DNA of 64,000 nucleotides from Trichoplax adhaerens (Eukaryota > Placozoa > Uniplacotomia > Trichoplacea > Trichoplacidae). The notes beneath the pieces are model-generated. The model saw nothing but the letters and a program-made list of their open reading frames with translations, did no database searches and had not been told where the DNA came from. How positions within the stretch are numbered: position 1 is the stretch's first letter; each line of letters begins with the position of its first letter. Below are positions 15,001 through 27,889 of this stretch, piece by piece. The DNA lies in assembly GCF_000150275.1 (NCBI RefSeq), contig NW_002060964.1:787115-851114 (forward strand), read 5' to 3'. The position numbers and the translations under genes were made by a program.

Positions 15001-18000
15001 TTTATTAATTCAAATAAAGATGCTACAAACCTTCTTCGGGTAATGTCTATCAAATCGTTTACATCAGCCCATCGATCAAGGCATCGTCTTAAATTCATCT
15101 TTTGCTTATATTGAACATTTTCATCACTATCAGCTAATAAATTTTCAATTTCGGATGTCAACCACTTAATGGTATCTTCATATCCTTGTTGATCAGCGCA
15201 AGCGGTCTATAGAACAGTAATTAATGAGTCAGCTCAGAGCAAAAGAGTATAGAATTATAAATAAAATTTGAAGCTTTAATTGTATTAAGGTGAAATTTTT
15301 TTCATGCCTGAAATCCTACCTCAAATTTTGTGGATAATTTATCTAACTCTTGTTGCTTTTTACATTTATCAATTTGTTCAGCAATACGTTCAGTATCATC
15401 CATCCATAAATTTAACTTATCTAAAGTTGAACGATATTTCTGAGATTCTTTTAAGGCACTTCTTAGTTTAGATTCCGTTATTTTAATTTTTTCGCACATT
15501 TTAAACCATTGCTCTTTTAAGCTAACAACGCGATCATTCACTTCCTTAGCACATAATGGTACTTCAGACGCTTTGCTATTGATGCCATCCAAAGCTTCTA
15601 TTTTTAACTCGCAATCATCAAAAAACTCCATTTCATGAAAGAAGGTAATATGCTGTTCGAGAAGTTGCTGTATATCGTCCGCTGTGTCCAACTGTCCAAT
15701 AGTCTGCGCTCTTAATTCACATTCGGCCTCTCGTAGTTGGGAAGTAAGAACAGTATCAACTCCTTCCAACTCTAATAGGATTTCTTGAGCAGGTATGCTC
15801 TCCATTAACGTATTCCAATCTCCTTTAACGCACACAATTTCATCTTCTAATATGCCTGGAGCGCTATCATTATATTCGCTTTTCAGCTCTTCAGCGTACT
15901 GACAATATTTGTGAAAGAGCGATGTAGGTCGTTCCAAATCAGAAAAGAAAGACTGTAAGTGAGTTAATCTCGACTGGGATGTATTAAACTCGATCCCAGG
16001 TTGATTTTCTTCCATTACACGATTTGCTACATGCAGCCAATCTTGTAAGGTTTGCCGAGCACCTTCGTATCTCCTCCAACACGATACATTTCTTTCCAGT
16101 CTAGTTGTCCAAGATGCGCATTCTAATACAAGTAAATAAAAATTAGAGCGGAAATTCCAACAAAAATGTGATCAAAAGAAAGAGAACAAAGTACTGCCAT
16201 CATAAAATATAACATAACCTTTACCTGAACAAATCTTCTCCCATCTTTGAATTAATTGTGACTCTATCTTGTCAGTGATATTATAGAGGTTGATGTTTTT
16301 CCCACATAAATCGACTAATAATTTCAAATCACGTTTTTTCGCTTCGATAAATGTTTGATGCTCAGTTAAATCTGAAAATTGCAACTAGAAAACAATATAC
16401 AACTATTAAATATTTCATCAATACGAAGATTACATTAATAAAACATATTATTTAATGGAAAGATAAAAATTGCAACAATTTGATTGATTCTGATTATTAT
16501 AACTGTCATATTTACCAAATGGTCGTCTAATCTTTTTTCAGCTTCAATTAAATCCTCGATCACGTTTGCATTATAAGATTCAATTAGTTGTTCAGATGTC
16601 TCCAACCATCCCAACATTTCATCGATACCATTTTCCGCCTCACGAAACTGAGGTATTAAAAGCTGGAATTTTCTGTGCTCACCAAAGAAACGCGTATGCA
16701 ATGATCCCCATGTTTGTTTCACTTTAGCTGCAACATTTTCATACGAAGCTACTGCAGTTATATCATCTTTACTGGCGGAGCACAAAATCTGCACTGTATC
16801 ACTAAACTCAGCAACCTTCATTTGCCAGTCCTCAATTTCATTAAACAAAATCTATATAGCATTTTTCAATTAAATTAATTGAATTTCTTTAGCCAGTTAA
16901 ACAAAATGAAAATGTATTATTTCAATAAAGGTTATTTAAGCTTTACTCATGACTTATATCATAATGCCATTTTCTATATTACAAACCTCATATTTATTTA
17001 ATTGCTCCTTAATCGCATTGTAACAGCTGTCAATTTGTGAATTGAAGAGATTCTCCATATCATTAAACCATTTATTCAGTTCAGTTAACTGCTTTTCATA
17101 TTTCCCTTTCAAGCCAGTAACATCATTCTTTTTCTTATTTGCTGCATCAACTTGCTGCTTAAGAATATCTAAACGCGAAGATAATCTATCTAGTAGCATT
17201 TGTATAATGGTTGAATCTGCACTGTTGGCGGAAGACTTTAAAGAATTTCCAAGTTCATTTGCTCTTGCAATTCGCGTCTGATAAACAGGAAATTCATTTA
17301 CAAATACAACAAACTCCTACGAAAGAACGTCAAGAAAAAGATTTATTACAGTAGATCGGTATAGTATTACTCCTTCAAAAATTAGACAAAACTTGTTCAC
17401 TGATGAATTAATATTTTGCACACAAAAGTAGGCAAAATAATTATTAATGTTCTTAATCCTATTTATAGTGAACAAGTTCTATTACTTGATCATCGTCTTG
17501 AGAAGCACTGTATGCTTTTTCTGCCAATGTTATCCAATCATCAATCATACTTGTAACTTTACTAAATTCTTGCCAGTCATTATAAGCTTGACGGATCGTT
17601 CTTTCTGTCAGGCCAACTTTTACACTCAATCCTTCCAGATTATACAAAGCTTTCTTTAAAAATTCATCGATGACCTTTTTCTGTTTATCATTTAGATCAT
17701 CTTTATAAGATTTGCCCGTTTGCTGAGCCTTTTCCAAATGTTTTTGGCAATTATGTAAATAGGATAAATTTTCACTAAAAAATTTCTGTTTGGCAAACAA
17801 AGCAAAGAAGATTTAGTTAACTATCCATAAGTCAGCAACAACAACACATTGCCATTCTATACGGATATAAAATCCATTAAGATATATTGCTATTTCATTG
17901 TAGCGTACCATATGTTCAGCAAGAATTACTTCGACTGTTTCTATATCGCCAAAGTTGTGCGATTCCGAGTGTAAATTTTCTTCAGCTACATGAAATTTGA

Positions 18001-21000
18001 TAAGAAATTCTTCTTTAGCTTCAATAAAGTGTAAATGACGAATCCTTTTGGTCAATTCGTTTTGAATCGTGTCAAGGCGTTGCTTCAAACTCTTTAAATT
18101 GTCTGCTGAAAGTATTTGCTTGGCTAAGGTGTAGGAGCTACCAGCCTTGTATATATCCGTCAGGCAAGGCTGCAAAATTGCAGCAGCACGAAAGAATTTC
18201 TTTAAACAGAAAGACGATAAAGTTATCACTTAAGGACAAGCTATTCTTCCAATATAGTATAGCATAAAAGCTAATATATTTGCTTTGAATAGAATGAAAA
18301 TAAGATATCAAATCACCTTGTGAAAATCTATTTGTGAGCGCAAGATAGGAATGGCATCAACGGCACCTTCATCTGGAATATGTAATCCTTTCTCTTTGTT
18401 ACTTAAAATTTCTTCAGCATTGTATATCCACTTCACTAGGCGACCTAGTTCACCTTCAAGACCTCGAAGGGATTCATTGGTTACCTACCCGTATGTACAA
18501 AGGTTGAGATTTTAATTTTATAATTCTACTATGTATGAATACTTCTATCTTAACATTATTAACACTACATAAACGCAGCTAGGTAATCTTCTGTTTGTAC
18601 ATTCGATTTTAAATAGCAAGAATGAAAGGTCCCGAGTATTATTTAGATGATGTCCAGGTGACTTATAATAATATGAATAACCTTTTGATCGTCAATTAAG
18701 TCTTCATCAGCTATCATAGTAGCTAAATTAGGTAATTCCGGATATCTACGGTATATGCAAGCTATATACGTAAGTATCGATTTTTCATCCGGTTGCTCGA
18801 CATCAACATCTACATGTATTAAGCCGTTAGAACTTAGACAAAGGCATACATAGTTATGAAGATTATTTGTCTATCTATAAGAAAGGATTATTCCAGTAGA
18901 CGTACCACTTGGTTCAAGAAGCCTAGGGACATTTAAATGCTCTTCCAGTAAAGTAAATGCCTTATCTAAATTTTTCTTGTTATCATCGCCTATATCCTGC
19001 TCTAAGTTCACTAAATTAGGTCTTAGGCTGTGAACGATAAACATAAAAGCATAGCCATTAATCCAATCGGTTGTAAAATTGGTTATAACTCCCAGTGAGC
19101 TGCCAGGCCTAAGCCATTGGTATTAAGGTAAAAAAAAACAAGAGCAATTAAAATTCCAATCCATCACTTTTACATTCGAATCAAATATTTTAAGAATTTT
19201 GATAACGGACACAAATTGCTTCAATAGATGTCACAAATAATTATTGCCATATTAAAAAATAATCTTTACAATGATTTAGTCGTAGCAGCCTGACACCATA
19301 GCAACAAAGCTTTCTTCCCTGTTCCTTTCTTAAATATGGGAGCTTTTGGCTGTTCTGCTGGCTCAATTTGATTCAATTGTGTAGTGGAACCTCTTAGAGA
19401 ATTCGAATCAACTACTTGGCTTTCAATCTTTGTTTTTGTTGTATATCTTTCAATAGAATGGCCTTCGATCTTTGTTTTCCAACATAAAAGCAATAATCAT
19501 TTATAGGAATGAATTGGAATTACCGACGTCAAAAGTAACCTGACTTATTTATTACTTTTAACAGTATATCGCAATACCTGAAAGTAAAGAATTATGTTCC
19601 ACACTAAAGACAATATAGCATCAACTTTACCGTCGGGAACATCATTTCTTGTTACACTAATTTTTATCTAGATAAATAGAGATGGCAAGCTCTTAATTTC
19701 TATTCTAATATACAAATGATACTGCAAACAATTCTACGAAGGTATGTAGATATTATTCATATCATTACATTGATGAAGATTTTGTAATACAACACTAACA
19801 TAATAAATCGCATTTATACTGAAGAAAAATAATTAACTTGAATACCTTCTGCTTCTGCAAATAACCCAAAACTTTACTACAATTGAACATATGATTGATC
19901 CTAAGTCTTCCAGTTTCTCTAGGCTAAAAGGCGAAATTATAGCAAGATGTTAATGCTTTAATAGATTTGTTAAGTAAATATTTTGGCGTGCTTAATTAGC
20001 TTATTATAAAGAAGTAACTAATTTTCACACTTTAACACTAGTTAAATAGTCTTGTGCAATAATACCGATGGCTCCATTTTATGACAAAAAATGAAACATG
20101 TAAAGAGTACAACTGGCACGTAACATTGACTAGCAAATTGGCGTGGTATCACTAATTATTATTGAAAGTCATTTCATAGTCCAATAACAGTCCAATATTG
20201 CTCACGAATTGACTTTCAACACCTTTATATTCTCTAGTAAACTATACAAGTCCAATATCCTATTCAAAATTAATATCGTTACGTAACTTACCATCTTTTC
20301 ACCAGTGTTTAATTCTAATAAAGTTAAGAGGATATTGCCATCCTTTAGGTCTTTAATTAGATTAGTAATTGCTACAGGATTCTCAGTCTAAAAGATTGAT
20401 GAAGATAACGTTACTAGATCTATACAGCATAAAATTTAGCAATCACAAATTGATTTATAAAAGTGAAATGTGAATTCGTAAAAAGTAAAGATCAGTTAAT
20501 GGCTTTCAACTCGACATAAAATCAAATCATGCACTATCAAATAAATCAAGTTTGTAAAATACATTTTGACTATAAGTTTATTAGATACGCAAGCTTTGAT
20601 AATTATCATTTAGTCTATGATTGAATAAAGTTTTATGTTCTTAATCCAATGGAATAATATACATATAAAAAGGAAAAACAGATCATCTACGAATGTATCT
20701 ACCAGTGATAACCCTTAGCTCATTTTCGACTGGCGTAAATAAAATGAGTATCTTGTTGAAATCAACACATCTAACCAGTATGAATATCAAGTCATGATAT
20801 GGCAAAGCAAGAAAATTAGTCTATACCTCTCTAGCTGCATAAAAATGAACTCAAAATAGGATTGCAATAAATATCATTGTATGTTGTTGATGTGATTAAT
20901 TTATACCTTGGCTATTTGATAGTTGATCCAACGAACAAATACTTTCTTTTGAATGGCTTTCATTTCCTCTGTAAAAATAAAAAGTTACCGATTACGTATG

Positions 21001-21361
21001 ATGAATGATGGCTACAGGCGATTTATTCTTTATTCCCTATTAAAGGTGCAATTCGCTTGAGGATGAGATATCGTAAGGAGAAAACTACAGACTGATGTTG
21101 TCTTGCAATATTACGGCTATAATTACCTGTTTGTTTAGCCTTGGAAACAGTTCCTTTACCCGATTTTGTTGGATCTTTAGCGGTGAAGGGAGACATTCTA
21201 CTGCTTGGCTTTCTATTTAGTGATCGAGTTGTTTTACTCTGTGGTGTCTTGGCGACTTTATCGTTGCTTGATATCCCACGCCGTGCTGCCGCTCTTGCTT
21301 TGGTAGCTGAAGGTCCATATTTAGCGGTTTTGGACGGCGGATGGGAATCTTTGGTACTCAT
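37..21361 (-). CDS. Giant CH-CH/spectrin-repeat cytoskeletal linker, nesprin-like (22 exons)
   Basis: This is probably a giant actin-binding linker of the nesprin/spectraplakin/dystrophin superfamily. I traced the exons by GT-AG borders and phase: 21127-21361, 20907-20968, 20292-20387, 19846-19923, 19578-19667, 19270-19469, 18906-19108, 18682-18809, 18317-18484, 17909-18199, 17486-17785, 16987-17316, 16516-16851, 16225-16384, 15320-16122, 15031-15206, 14771-14915, 14360-14686, 13947-14264, 735-13864, 198-512 and 37-90. Every junction keeps phase. Without an 11-bp duplication in the large exon the product is about 5,977 residues. As the sequence stands, it stops at 11600, giving about 2,236 residues. 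The first ATG (21361) opens a basic Ser/Lys/Arg-rich stretch of 78 residues before CH1. The long CH1-CH2 linker and the KKALLLWCQ start of CH2 resemble nesprins more than MACF/dystonin. No KASH, GAS2, EF-hand or ZZ domain is visible. Confidence 0.85.
735..13864 (-). CDS. Single 13.1-kb coding exon of the giant linker
   Basis: The exon has an acceptor at 13865-13866 and a donor at 733-734. It carries about 4,373 codons once an 11-bp duplication is discounted. In translation order it encodes a coiled segment (13864-13650), an acidic disordered region (about 13650-12620), the 28-residue repeat array (about 12610-9590), an Asp/Ser/Glu-rich disordered region (about 9590-7000), a long run of spectrin-type helices with Trp and Leu heptads (about 7000-1750), and a Ser/Pro/Tyr/Arg-rich tail (about 1700-900). 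A short coiled coil (RELQNTCQELNRKINELETL) sits at the 3' end. Neighbouring exons in the same gene are only 62-803 bp, so the exon size is exceptional. Two open frames (13864-11600, and 11600 down to the donor at 735) meet at the duplication. Confidence 0.85.
9590..12610 (-). repeat. Coding tandem array, ~37 copies of an 84-bp/28-residue unit
   Basis: Counting the conserved (V/L)DH/VDR core gives about 37 units: 12 upstream of the frame break, 6 between it and 11129, and 19 below. The core reads roughly TQVPAVDHSDDTEKS, followed by S-S-D-R-V-T-D-E-K-A. From about 11,980 to 9,960 the units alternate between two forms, one with HSDRRKKSGSS and one with R/HPDDTEKSNPS. There the true period is about 168 bp. 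Units at both ends are monomeric and more diverged. The repeat is rich in Asp, Ser, Lys and Thr and is probably disordered. It resembles no named domain that I know. Confidence 0.9.
11605..11626 (-). other. 11-bp tandem duplication that shifts the reading frame
   Basis: The plus strand reads gcaggtgcttt twice in a row (11605-11615 and 11616-11626). In the other repeat units this segment occurs once (for example near 10790 and 11940). The extra 11 bp moves the minus-strand frame, so translation from upstream reaches TAG at 11600-11602. Removing 11 bp makes the whole exon open and restores phase-0 joining at both ends. This may be an assembly or sequencing slip, a polymorphism or a real truncating allele. 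Confidence 0.8.
13947..18484 (-). CDS. Spectrin-repeat exons between the CH domains and the giant exon
   Basis: Eleven exons (18317-18484, 17909-18199, 17486-17785, 16987-17316, 16516-16851, 16225-16384, 15320-16122, 15031-15206, 14771-14915, 14360-14686, 13947-14264) encode continuous helical sequence of spectrin-repeat type. Regularly placed Trp residues (WITLAEKA, WFNDMENLF, WQMKVAEF, LGWLETSEQL, WLHVANRVM, WLTSEIENLL, WLDRIWKI, WYNGYIQFL) mark the first helix of each repeat. Exon sizes near 300-336 bp match one repeat of about 106-112 residues per exon. These repeats act as a spacer rod in this superfamily. Confidence 0.8.
18682..20968 (-). CDS. Actin-binding domain (tandem CH domains) of the giant linker, seven exons
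   Basis: Seven exons encode two calponin-homology domains, the usual F-actin-binding module. CH1 starts with AIQKKVFVRWINYQIAK (20907-20968), continues with LKDGNILLTLLELNTGEK (20292-20387) and PRETGRLRIN (19846-19923), and ends with the VWNIILYFQ helix (19578-19667). A Ser/Thr/Gln-rich linker of about 50 residues leads to CH2, which begins KKALLLWCQ (19270-19469). CH2 continues with TTDWINGYAF and HSLRPNLVNLEQ (18906-19108) and finishes with DVDVEQPDEKSILTYI (18682-18809). These are the signature segments of type-1 and type-2 CH domains in their normal order. The Q-P-D-E-K-S-I motif is shared by nesprins, spectraplakins and beta-spectrin, so it does not settle the subfamily; the long inter-CH linker favours nesprin. 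Confidence 0.9.
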
Positions 21362-22190
21362 AATTATTTCTTGAAAGGTTGAAAAATATTCTTTGCTTCA
21401 AAATAGAGATGAAAACTACTTTAACTTATTTTCAGCCCTAGGTCAAATTAATTCTTTAAATTTGCGAAGTGGCTCCTATTGTATCAGCTAACAATGATGG
21501 CAGGAAAACTTGGCCATTCATTCTTTCTTCTTTTGCAAATATTGAAATGATTCTAATCAATAGATCAAAAAGCAAAACGAAGGTAAACTATGAGGATGAT
21601 TGATTCGAGAATAGAATAGATCAATTAGAAAGCAGCTCTGTATTAACTAATAATAGTTAAATAAGTCATGGGAAAATGTTATTGCTATGCGAGTGGGGCT
21701 TTTTATCGAATTGAATCTATGGATGGTAATGGTATCTTGATGGTTTCCAAAACGCCTTACTGCCTACAAGTTAATAGACGATAAGGAAGTCATCACAGTT
21801 TCACTCATTGAAAGGAGAAAACTCGCTCTTTATTACTGATCAGAAAGAATGGAAGAATTTCAATTTTGACTGAAATGTTTATTTCTTATAAACGATGACT
21901 TTCAACTTTTTTGTCCACTATCCTATTGTACTGAATGAAGATCGCCATAAGCAATCTATAATTAGTTCGTGATCAGTACATCAAGTCAATATCTAAATAG
22001 CAAAGAAGGAAAACATGAAGAAGCGTTCTATTTCATGCTCTCATTCAGTCAGAATACTGAAAATGGGCCTTTATTATTATGGAAATAAATAGTTGATTAA
22101 AATGATTGTCAATCAAAGGCACTAGTTCCTAAAAATAATCCTTTCCTTCCCATGGCACCGTTGCGACATCGCTTCAAGCGATAGCGTGTA
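21362..22190. other. 5' flank of the giant linker gene, noncoding
   Basis: This stretch lies upstream of the ATG at 21361. I see no further coding exon, no TATA box worth calling and no repeats. The 5' untranslated region and promoter are presumably here. Confidence 0.4.
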
Positions 22191-22194
22191 AAGA

Positions 22195-22910
22195 AATAGT
22201 ATTTCTCTACTTCAAGACAATTATTCTGATGATGATTTGATGAGTAATTTCCATGTTCTTGATCAAGAATTAGCGGCTGAAATATTGATAACATAATGAA
22301 GCAAGCGTCACAAAAACTTCATCGATCTCATTAGTCAATCGATGAAATCACCTTATAGGAAATGAAACATTCTATTCCTTTACATCAAGACAATCATTTC
22401 CATGGATGATGATTTGGCGAATAATCTTCATGTTCTTGATCAAGGATCAGTAGTTGAAATGTTGATGCGTACAACATGAACAATTAGAGAATCAAGCCTA
22501 ACAAACACTCCATCTATCTCATCGATGAATTGATGAGATTACCCGATAGCGAATAAAATATGGTATTCCTCAACATAAGGGCAATCATTTTTATACTCTT
22601 GATCAAGGATTAGTAGTTAAAATATTGATCATAGACATATAATTAGTGAATCCAGTGTTATGAAAAATTCCATCTATCTCCTTAGTGAATAGATGAGATC
22701 AAATGGTTATATCACCCAATAGGGAATAAAAGATAGTATTGCTCAACATGAAGACTACCATTTTGATGATGATTGGACGAGTCATTTTTCATCTTTATAA
22801 TCAAGGATAAATAGTTGAAATATTGATCATTAATCTAATAAATCAAGCGCTACAAAAACTCCATCTACCTCACTAGTAAATAGACGAGATAAAATGGTTG
22901 TATCACCGAA
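22195..22910. repeat. Four degenerate tandem copies of a ~180-bp unit
   Basis: Copies begin near 22195, 22371, 22562 and 22736. Each carries a segment like 'gatgatgatttgacgagt', then 'cttgatcaaggattagtagt' and 'ccatctatctcattagtgaat'. Copies differ by substitutions and small indels. There is no coding content. Confidence 0.75.
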
Positions 22911-23030
22911 ACCAATTCTCTTTTAGAATATTATGGAAGATATTGTCTAATTAATATGACGTTTAAGACCAGGCGACATCAGCTATTAATACAGCAATTT
23001 TATATCATTAATTCAACATAGACGAGTTCT

Positions 23031-23384
23031 ACATTGATCCTTTTCTATCTAATGAATAGCCTGGATAATGATTTTTTTTCTAATCCAATCAATAAGGAAA
23101 TCATATTTTAACCTCTATAGGGCAAGACAGCGCTTGGGATAAGTTTGTTTAAGTGCTTGAAAATGACAAAATTTCCATTGCTAAACTACTACCAACGCAC
23201 TATTTACTACATTGATCCTTTTCTATCTAATGAATAGCCTGGATAATGATTTTTTTCTAGTCCAATCAATAAGGAAATCATATTTAACCTCCATAGGGCA
23301 AGACAGCGCTTGGGAAAGGTTGGTTTAAGTGCTTGAAGATGACAAAATTTTTATGGCTATACTACTTCCTACACACTATTTACC
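23031..23384. repeat. 178-bp tandem duplication
   Basis: Two nearly identical copies start with 'acattgatccttttctatct' at 23031 and 23209 and run through 'gggcaagacagcgcttggga' to 'cactattta'. The high identity means the duplication is recent compared with the neighbouring repeats. Confidence 0.9.
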
Positions 23385-23929
23385 TTGGTCATCCTTTATA
23401 GATCAGTTAATGTTAATATACCAGATAGAAACTAGGATACTCCTTGAATACTCGTATCAATACTATATCAAGCTTGATTGATCAATTAATCATGTCATTG
23501 CCATACTATTGCATCAATTGACAGCTCAAATCATGTGAAATATCAACTACAATCATAGCCTGTAACCAAATCAATCGATCATTCACTTAGATAGATGGAT
23601 GCCCAAGAGTCCTGTTGGTTTTTCATTCATTCTAGCCGCCCACAAGTTGAATACTATTTCAAGGTTATATTTTTTAACATATCCATTATAGCCTTACAGT
23701 GCTTTAACCTCCAGGACAATCCAACCTATAGATTCTTTTCCATATTATTGTACGCGTAATTGTGTATAGCCACTAAAAAATAGAAGACATTTCTATTTCG
23801 TACCCTTGTACCCATTAGGTTAGTCTGATTGTGCTGGTAATCAATACTCGTCCGTCATTTTAGCCATGGATTTACCAGAATCTTATCCTAGTTGTTTTCC
23901 ATTAGCCTTGGCAAGCATCAACTCATTAC

Positions 23930-24250
23930 TTACTCTACCCTTCGCTTATTCATTGTTAGACTGGTTGCTTTCTGCACCCTTTGGCATATTCGATTTATTT
24001 GCTTTCCATCTCACTTGGTAAGCTAAGTTAGTTACCTCCCATTGCTGCTCTTCAACTAGACTAATTGCTTTTTGTACACTACTGCCCATTATCTAGACTA
24101 ATTGTTTTTCTACTACCTTTGGCATACTCACTAGTTTGCTGTCCACTTCTTTTTGTACACTACTGCTTTTCACCTAGACTACTTGCTTTCCACTTCCTTT
24201 CGCATACTCAGCAAGTTTGCTTTCTGCTACCTTTGCCATATTAGACTAGT
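23930..24250. repeat. Degenerate short tandem repeat, T/C-rich
   Basis: Variants of 'tagactaattgctttttgta' followed by 'cactactgccc' and 'ccttt(g/c)gcatactca' recur about every 55-75 bp. The stretch is pyrimidine-rich on the plus strand and noncoding. Confidence 0.55.
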
Positions 24251-24299
24251 TTACTTTCCACCTCTCATCCTTAATTAGGTTGTCCCTTCAACTACTCGT

Positions 24300-25490
24300 T
24301 CACTAGAATGATACTTTTCACTCTCCTTGGCATACCTCTACTCTACACTATCTTGATTGGAATAGGGATCCAATCTACCTTACTTTATTATTCTAACGAA
24401 CAGTAATTATGCAAATAATTGTAAAATGTAACAGAGAAATATCATATTCCCTAATCAACTTACTTATGCTTTAATAAAGACTAGTGGTATTGAATTTAAG
24501 GTATATTGGGCCGTAATTTTTTCGAGACAATTAGATAGTTCTGTAGCTACTAATCGTAAGGAAATACCCACTCGTTCAGCGTTGAAAATTCATGCTTGCT
24601 AGTATGAGTGAAGACATGAATAAATACTGAATCAGTATACAACTTTCTGTGACTGTAACGAGAGGAAGATAAGTAGGGAATGAATCGAAAATTAATTTAG
24701 TTTTAGTTAATCTAAAAGAGTCAGTATCATTCTACAAGTACAAGTAAGGTGGCAAGTAGGAAGTCTACGATTCAATGAGAATTCGGCCATTGTAAGGATA
24801 AGCCAATCGTTCTCTTAATGTCTACTTTCAGTATTTCAAAAGCGTTAAAGTACTGTCTACAACTAGGACTCTTCATTGTATCTTGCACAATGTGAAATAG
24901 ATATTTTAGTTGACAAAAGCTACAATCAAACATTAAAATTGGTATGGCAATCACTAGCTAAAAGAAAAAAAATGAATCCATCCACTGTGTTGTTCTAGAA
25001 TTAATGGTGCGCTAAAAGCATAGCGTTAGCGTATAGTGCTATTCATGTTGGCTTAATCATCCCCTATTAGCACTATCCGAGAAAGGATGAGCACACAGCC
25101 CGGGGTGCATCTACTCAGTAATGGATACCAGCAGGGTGTATGTTGATAATTTCATTCTATCTTACTATCCTTACAATATTGTTCATGTCTTGCTATACTT
25201 TACTAACGGACTAGTAATGGCAGAAGGAAAGGATGAAATTTGTAGTTCTATTTCGACATTGTACTCGTCTACTTCCCAGGCTTTTATTGTATTCTCCAGC
25301 TTTATTACTCAATCGGATAAGGACAACTTTGATCATTTTAATGGAATAAAATACCAGCAGTCCATCAAGCTTGATTTGCACTGAGAGAAGCCAATGATGA
25401 TCACGAACGGTGGGTAAAGCAAAATTGGAGTTATCCATGTCTATCATCGTCCTAACTAAAACTATAGTAATTACCCAATGTCTGTTTAGA
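24300..25490. other. Intergenic stretch without a recognised gene
   Basis: Only short open frames occur here; the longest, 25121-25384 on the plus strand, matches no family that I recognise. No RNA gene or clear element is visible. Confidence 0.4.
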
Positions 25491-25875
25491 CGACAATGAT
25501 TCATTCAATTAAAAGCGAATACCATCCCTGCCCACCTTATTCATTCTTGAGAGTAGAAATACTTGTCTCATTGAAGCCATGTATGATTCAATTGAAAGTT
25601 AATTCTATCGGTCCAACAGTGAACACCATGGTAATGGATACAACGGAAGTCGAAACTACAGTAGCCACTAATGTCGATTTAGACAATGATGGCCCAGTTA
25701 ACGAAAGGCGAGTATCATCCCAGTCTACTTTATTTAATCCTGAAACTAGAAATACTTGTCTTAGCCAAGCTGTGCAGGATTCAATTATAAAACTAACTCT
25801 ATGGGTCCAACCGTGAACATCATGTTAACAGATAGAAAGGAAATATGCTACAACAACTATTGATTTGACTCGTCA
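25491..25875. repeat. Two ~190-bp diverged tandem copies
   Basis: The shared order is 'gcgaataccatccc', 'agaaatacttgtct', 'gattcaattgaaag', 'ggtccaacagtgaacacc'. The second copy has 'gcgagtatcatccc', 'agaaatacttgtct', 'gattcaattataaa', 'gggtccaaccgtgaacatc'. A further, very diverged echo runs to about 26,340. Confidence 0.65.
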
Positions 25876-26339
25876 TCTTTCCTACACGATCATGGTCGGG
25901 AATGCAAAAGTCTAGTAATCCTATTGATTACAGTCAGCATGAATGATATCCATTGATGTTATATGTCTATATCGATCTAGATGATAATGTCTAATTTAGC
26001 AAAAGAGAAGGGCCACCATGCTACCCTACTTCATACTGAAAATTAGGGAGACTTGTCTAGGTTCGCTGAAAATTCTACCACTCTACTGTATAAAATTAAG
26101 ACTTGACTTGATGATGGCAACTTCATCATCAAGGCTATAGAACTAATTTGTCACGGTGTGTTATCTCTATGAAAATGGATACCCAATAGACGACTATTTT
26201 TCATCGATTTACAGTAGGTAAATTCTATCTATGGAAATGCTTGTCCAATCCTAGTATTTCATGATTGAATTATAAAATCAACTCGATCCATTCCAACTTT
26301 GCACCATCGTTATGGAAGGCAATAGAAATCAATCGACCG

Positions 26340-27040
26340 TATTATTGTTTTTCCCTTCTCCAATCACAACGCCATAATCTTTCCCATCACCAAGTTCAAT
26401 CTTGTAGCAATAATTCATGATATAACAGCACCCATAGGCATCAGAACATGATTACTCTATTAATTTGACTATTCTAATCTTTCCCCCTGTTGCTTTCATC
26501 AATAAATTGACTACTGTGCCTACAAAGACGATACTGTTGACTGATCCAACGCCATTCTTGGTAAATGAGAATAGCAAGAAAGTTGAAACAGTTTACAGCA
26601 TCATGCGTGCTCTATTTCTCCTTGTACTTCAGAATCCATTGTAGCGCCATAAGCCGTTATGATGAAGATACAAACGATTCAAACTCGCTCTTGATTATAT
26701 AGCAAGACAACAGGAGTTCTCGTTAACAGGGTGAATACGATTGATGTCATTAAAAAGGACAAGGTTTAATTCTCCCTGTGATAGCCTAGTGAGAGTTAGA
26801 AAGAGGAAAGGGCAAGAATAAAATTCTTTTCGGGGATTAAACCATCGCTATGAATTACTTCAGGTGCACCTGAGGACTCTTTCTACAAGTCCTTCCAACA
26901 TGAAGGCCTGAAATGAGGAAAATTTTTAGCGCCAGGATAATACTGATATAGAGCAAGGAGATCAAGATTGAACTGATACGAGCTGTGATAGTGGAAACGC
27001 TTTTATATACTAATACATTAATTTAATTTACACAGATCGC
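26340..27040. other. Intergenic stretch without a recognised gene
   Basis: I see no gene, RNA or repeat that I can support in this stretch. It contains only short, compositionally ordinary open frames. Confidence 0.4.
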
Positions 27041-27640
27041 CTAGGCTATTCAACTATTATACGAGTGTATTAATTAAGAAATTATCCTCTGAGACGCTCT
27101 TTCCGTACAACACAAGATAGGCATTGGCTTGCCTAAGCGTGGAATTCTTTTCCATGTCAAACATGAATTGGCGTTGAAGATGGAAGGACATAGAAGATTT
27201 GTCTACGTCCATACTTCTAAACGCCATTGACGAAGGTATACTAATAGTCAAAGAAGGAAATTCACTTGACTGTTTCCATATTGGGTAATAAATTAGTTTA
27301 CATTTAGCGTTCTTATATACGCGAATGTATACAGATGTATATTGTCAGCAAAGGAAGAAATTTTCAAGGCAATAATTTAAATCATCTTTTCATCCAAATG
27401 GATGTGTCTTCTTGAATCCATTCTTGAACGAGAGTATATTAAAAGTCAATTAAGGCAATTTAATTGACAACTTCGATGTTTGTTAATAAATTAGCATTAC
27501 AGTTGGTGTATTCTCGAAGCAAAAGAAGAAATCTTCAAGCCAACTTTTCACATAATCTACTCATCCAAAATAAAGTCGTCTTGAAGATGTACAAGAGCTA
27601 TATTTACGTCTATAAATGCATTAATGAAGTTGCGGCCAAT
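27040..27640. repeat. Diverged ~190-bp tandem repeat
   Basis: About three copies share 'aataaattag', 'gaagaaattttcaagc' and 'catccaaatggat...gtcttcttgaa'-type segments near 27290-27420 and 27480-27600, with a weaker copy at 27060-27240. The copies are too diverged to give a consensus by eye. Confidence 0.5.
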
Positions 27641-27889
27641 GTCCATTATTGACCATACATCAATATTCATCGAATTGAAATTGAATACAAGAAGATACTA
27701 TCTTAAAAGATACTTAATTCATCCTCAACGCCTAAACGTGATCAATCATCATAACGGTGCAATCCATGTTTTATTACATTGGTTTGTTTTCTACCCTAAG
27801 GAGAGCGATAGCATTACCGTTTCTTCAATTTAGCTGTCTACAGTAAAGTCCATTTATGAAGTTAAAATTGAAGACAAAGATAGGCGTTG

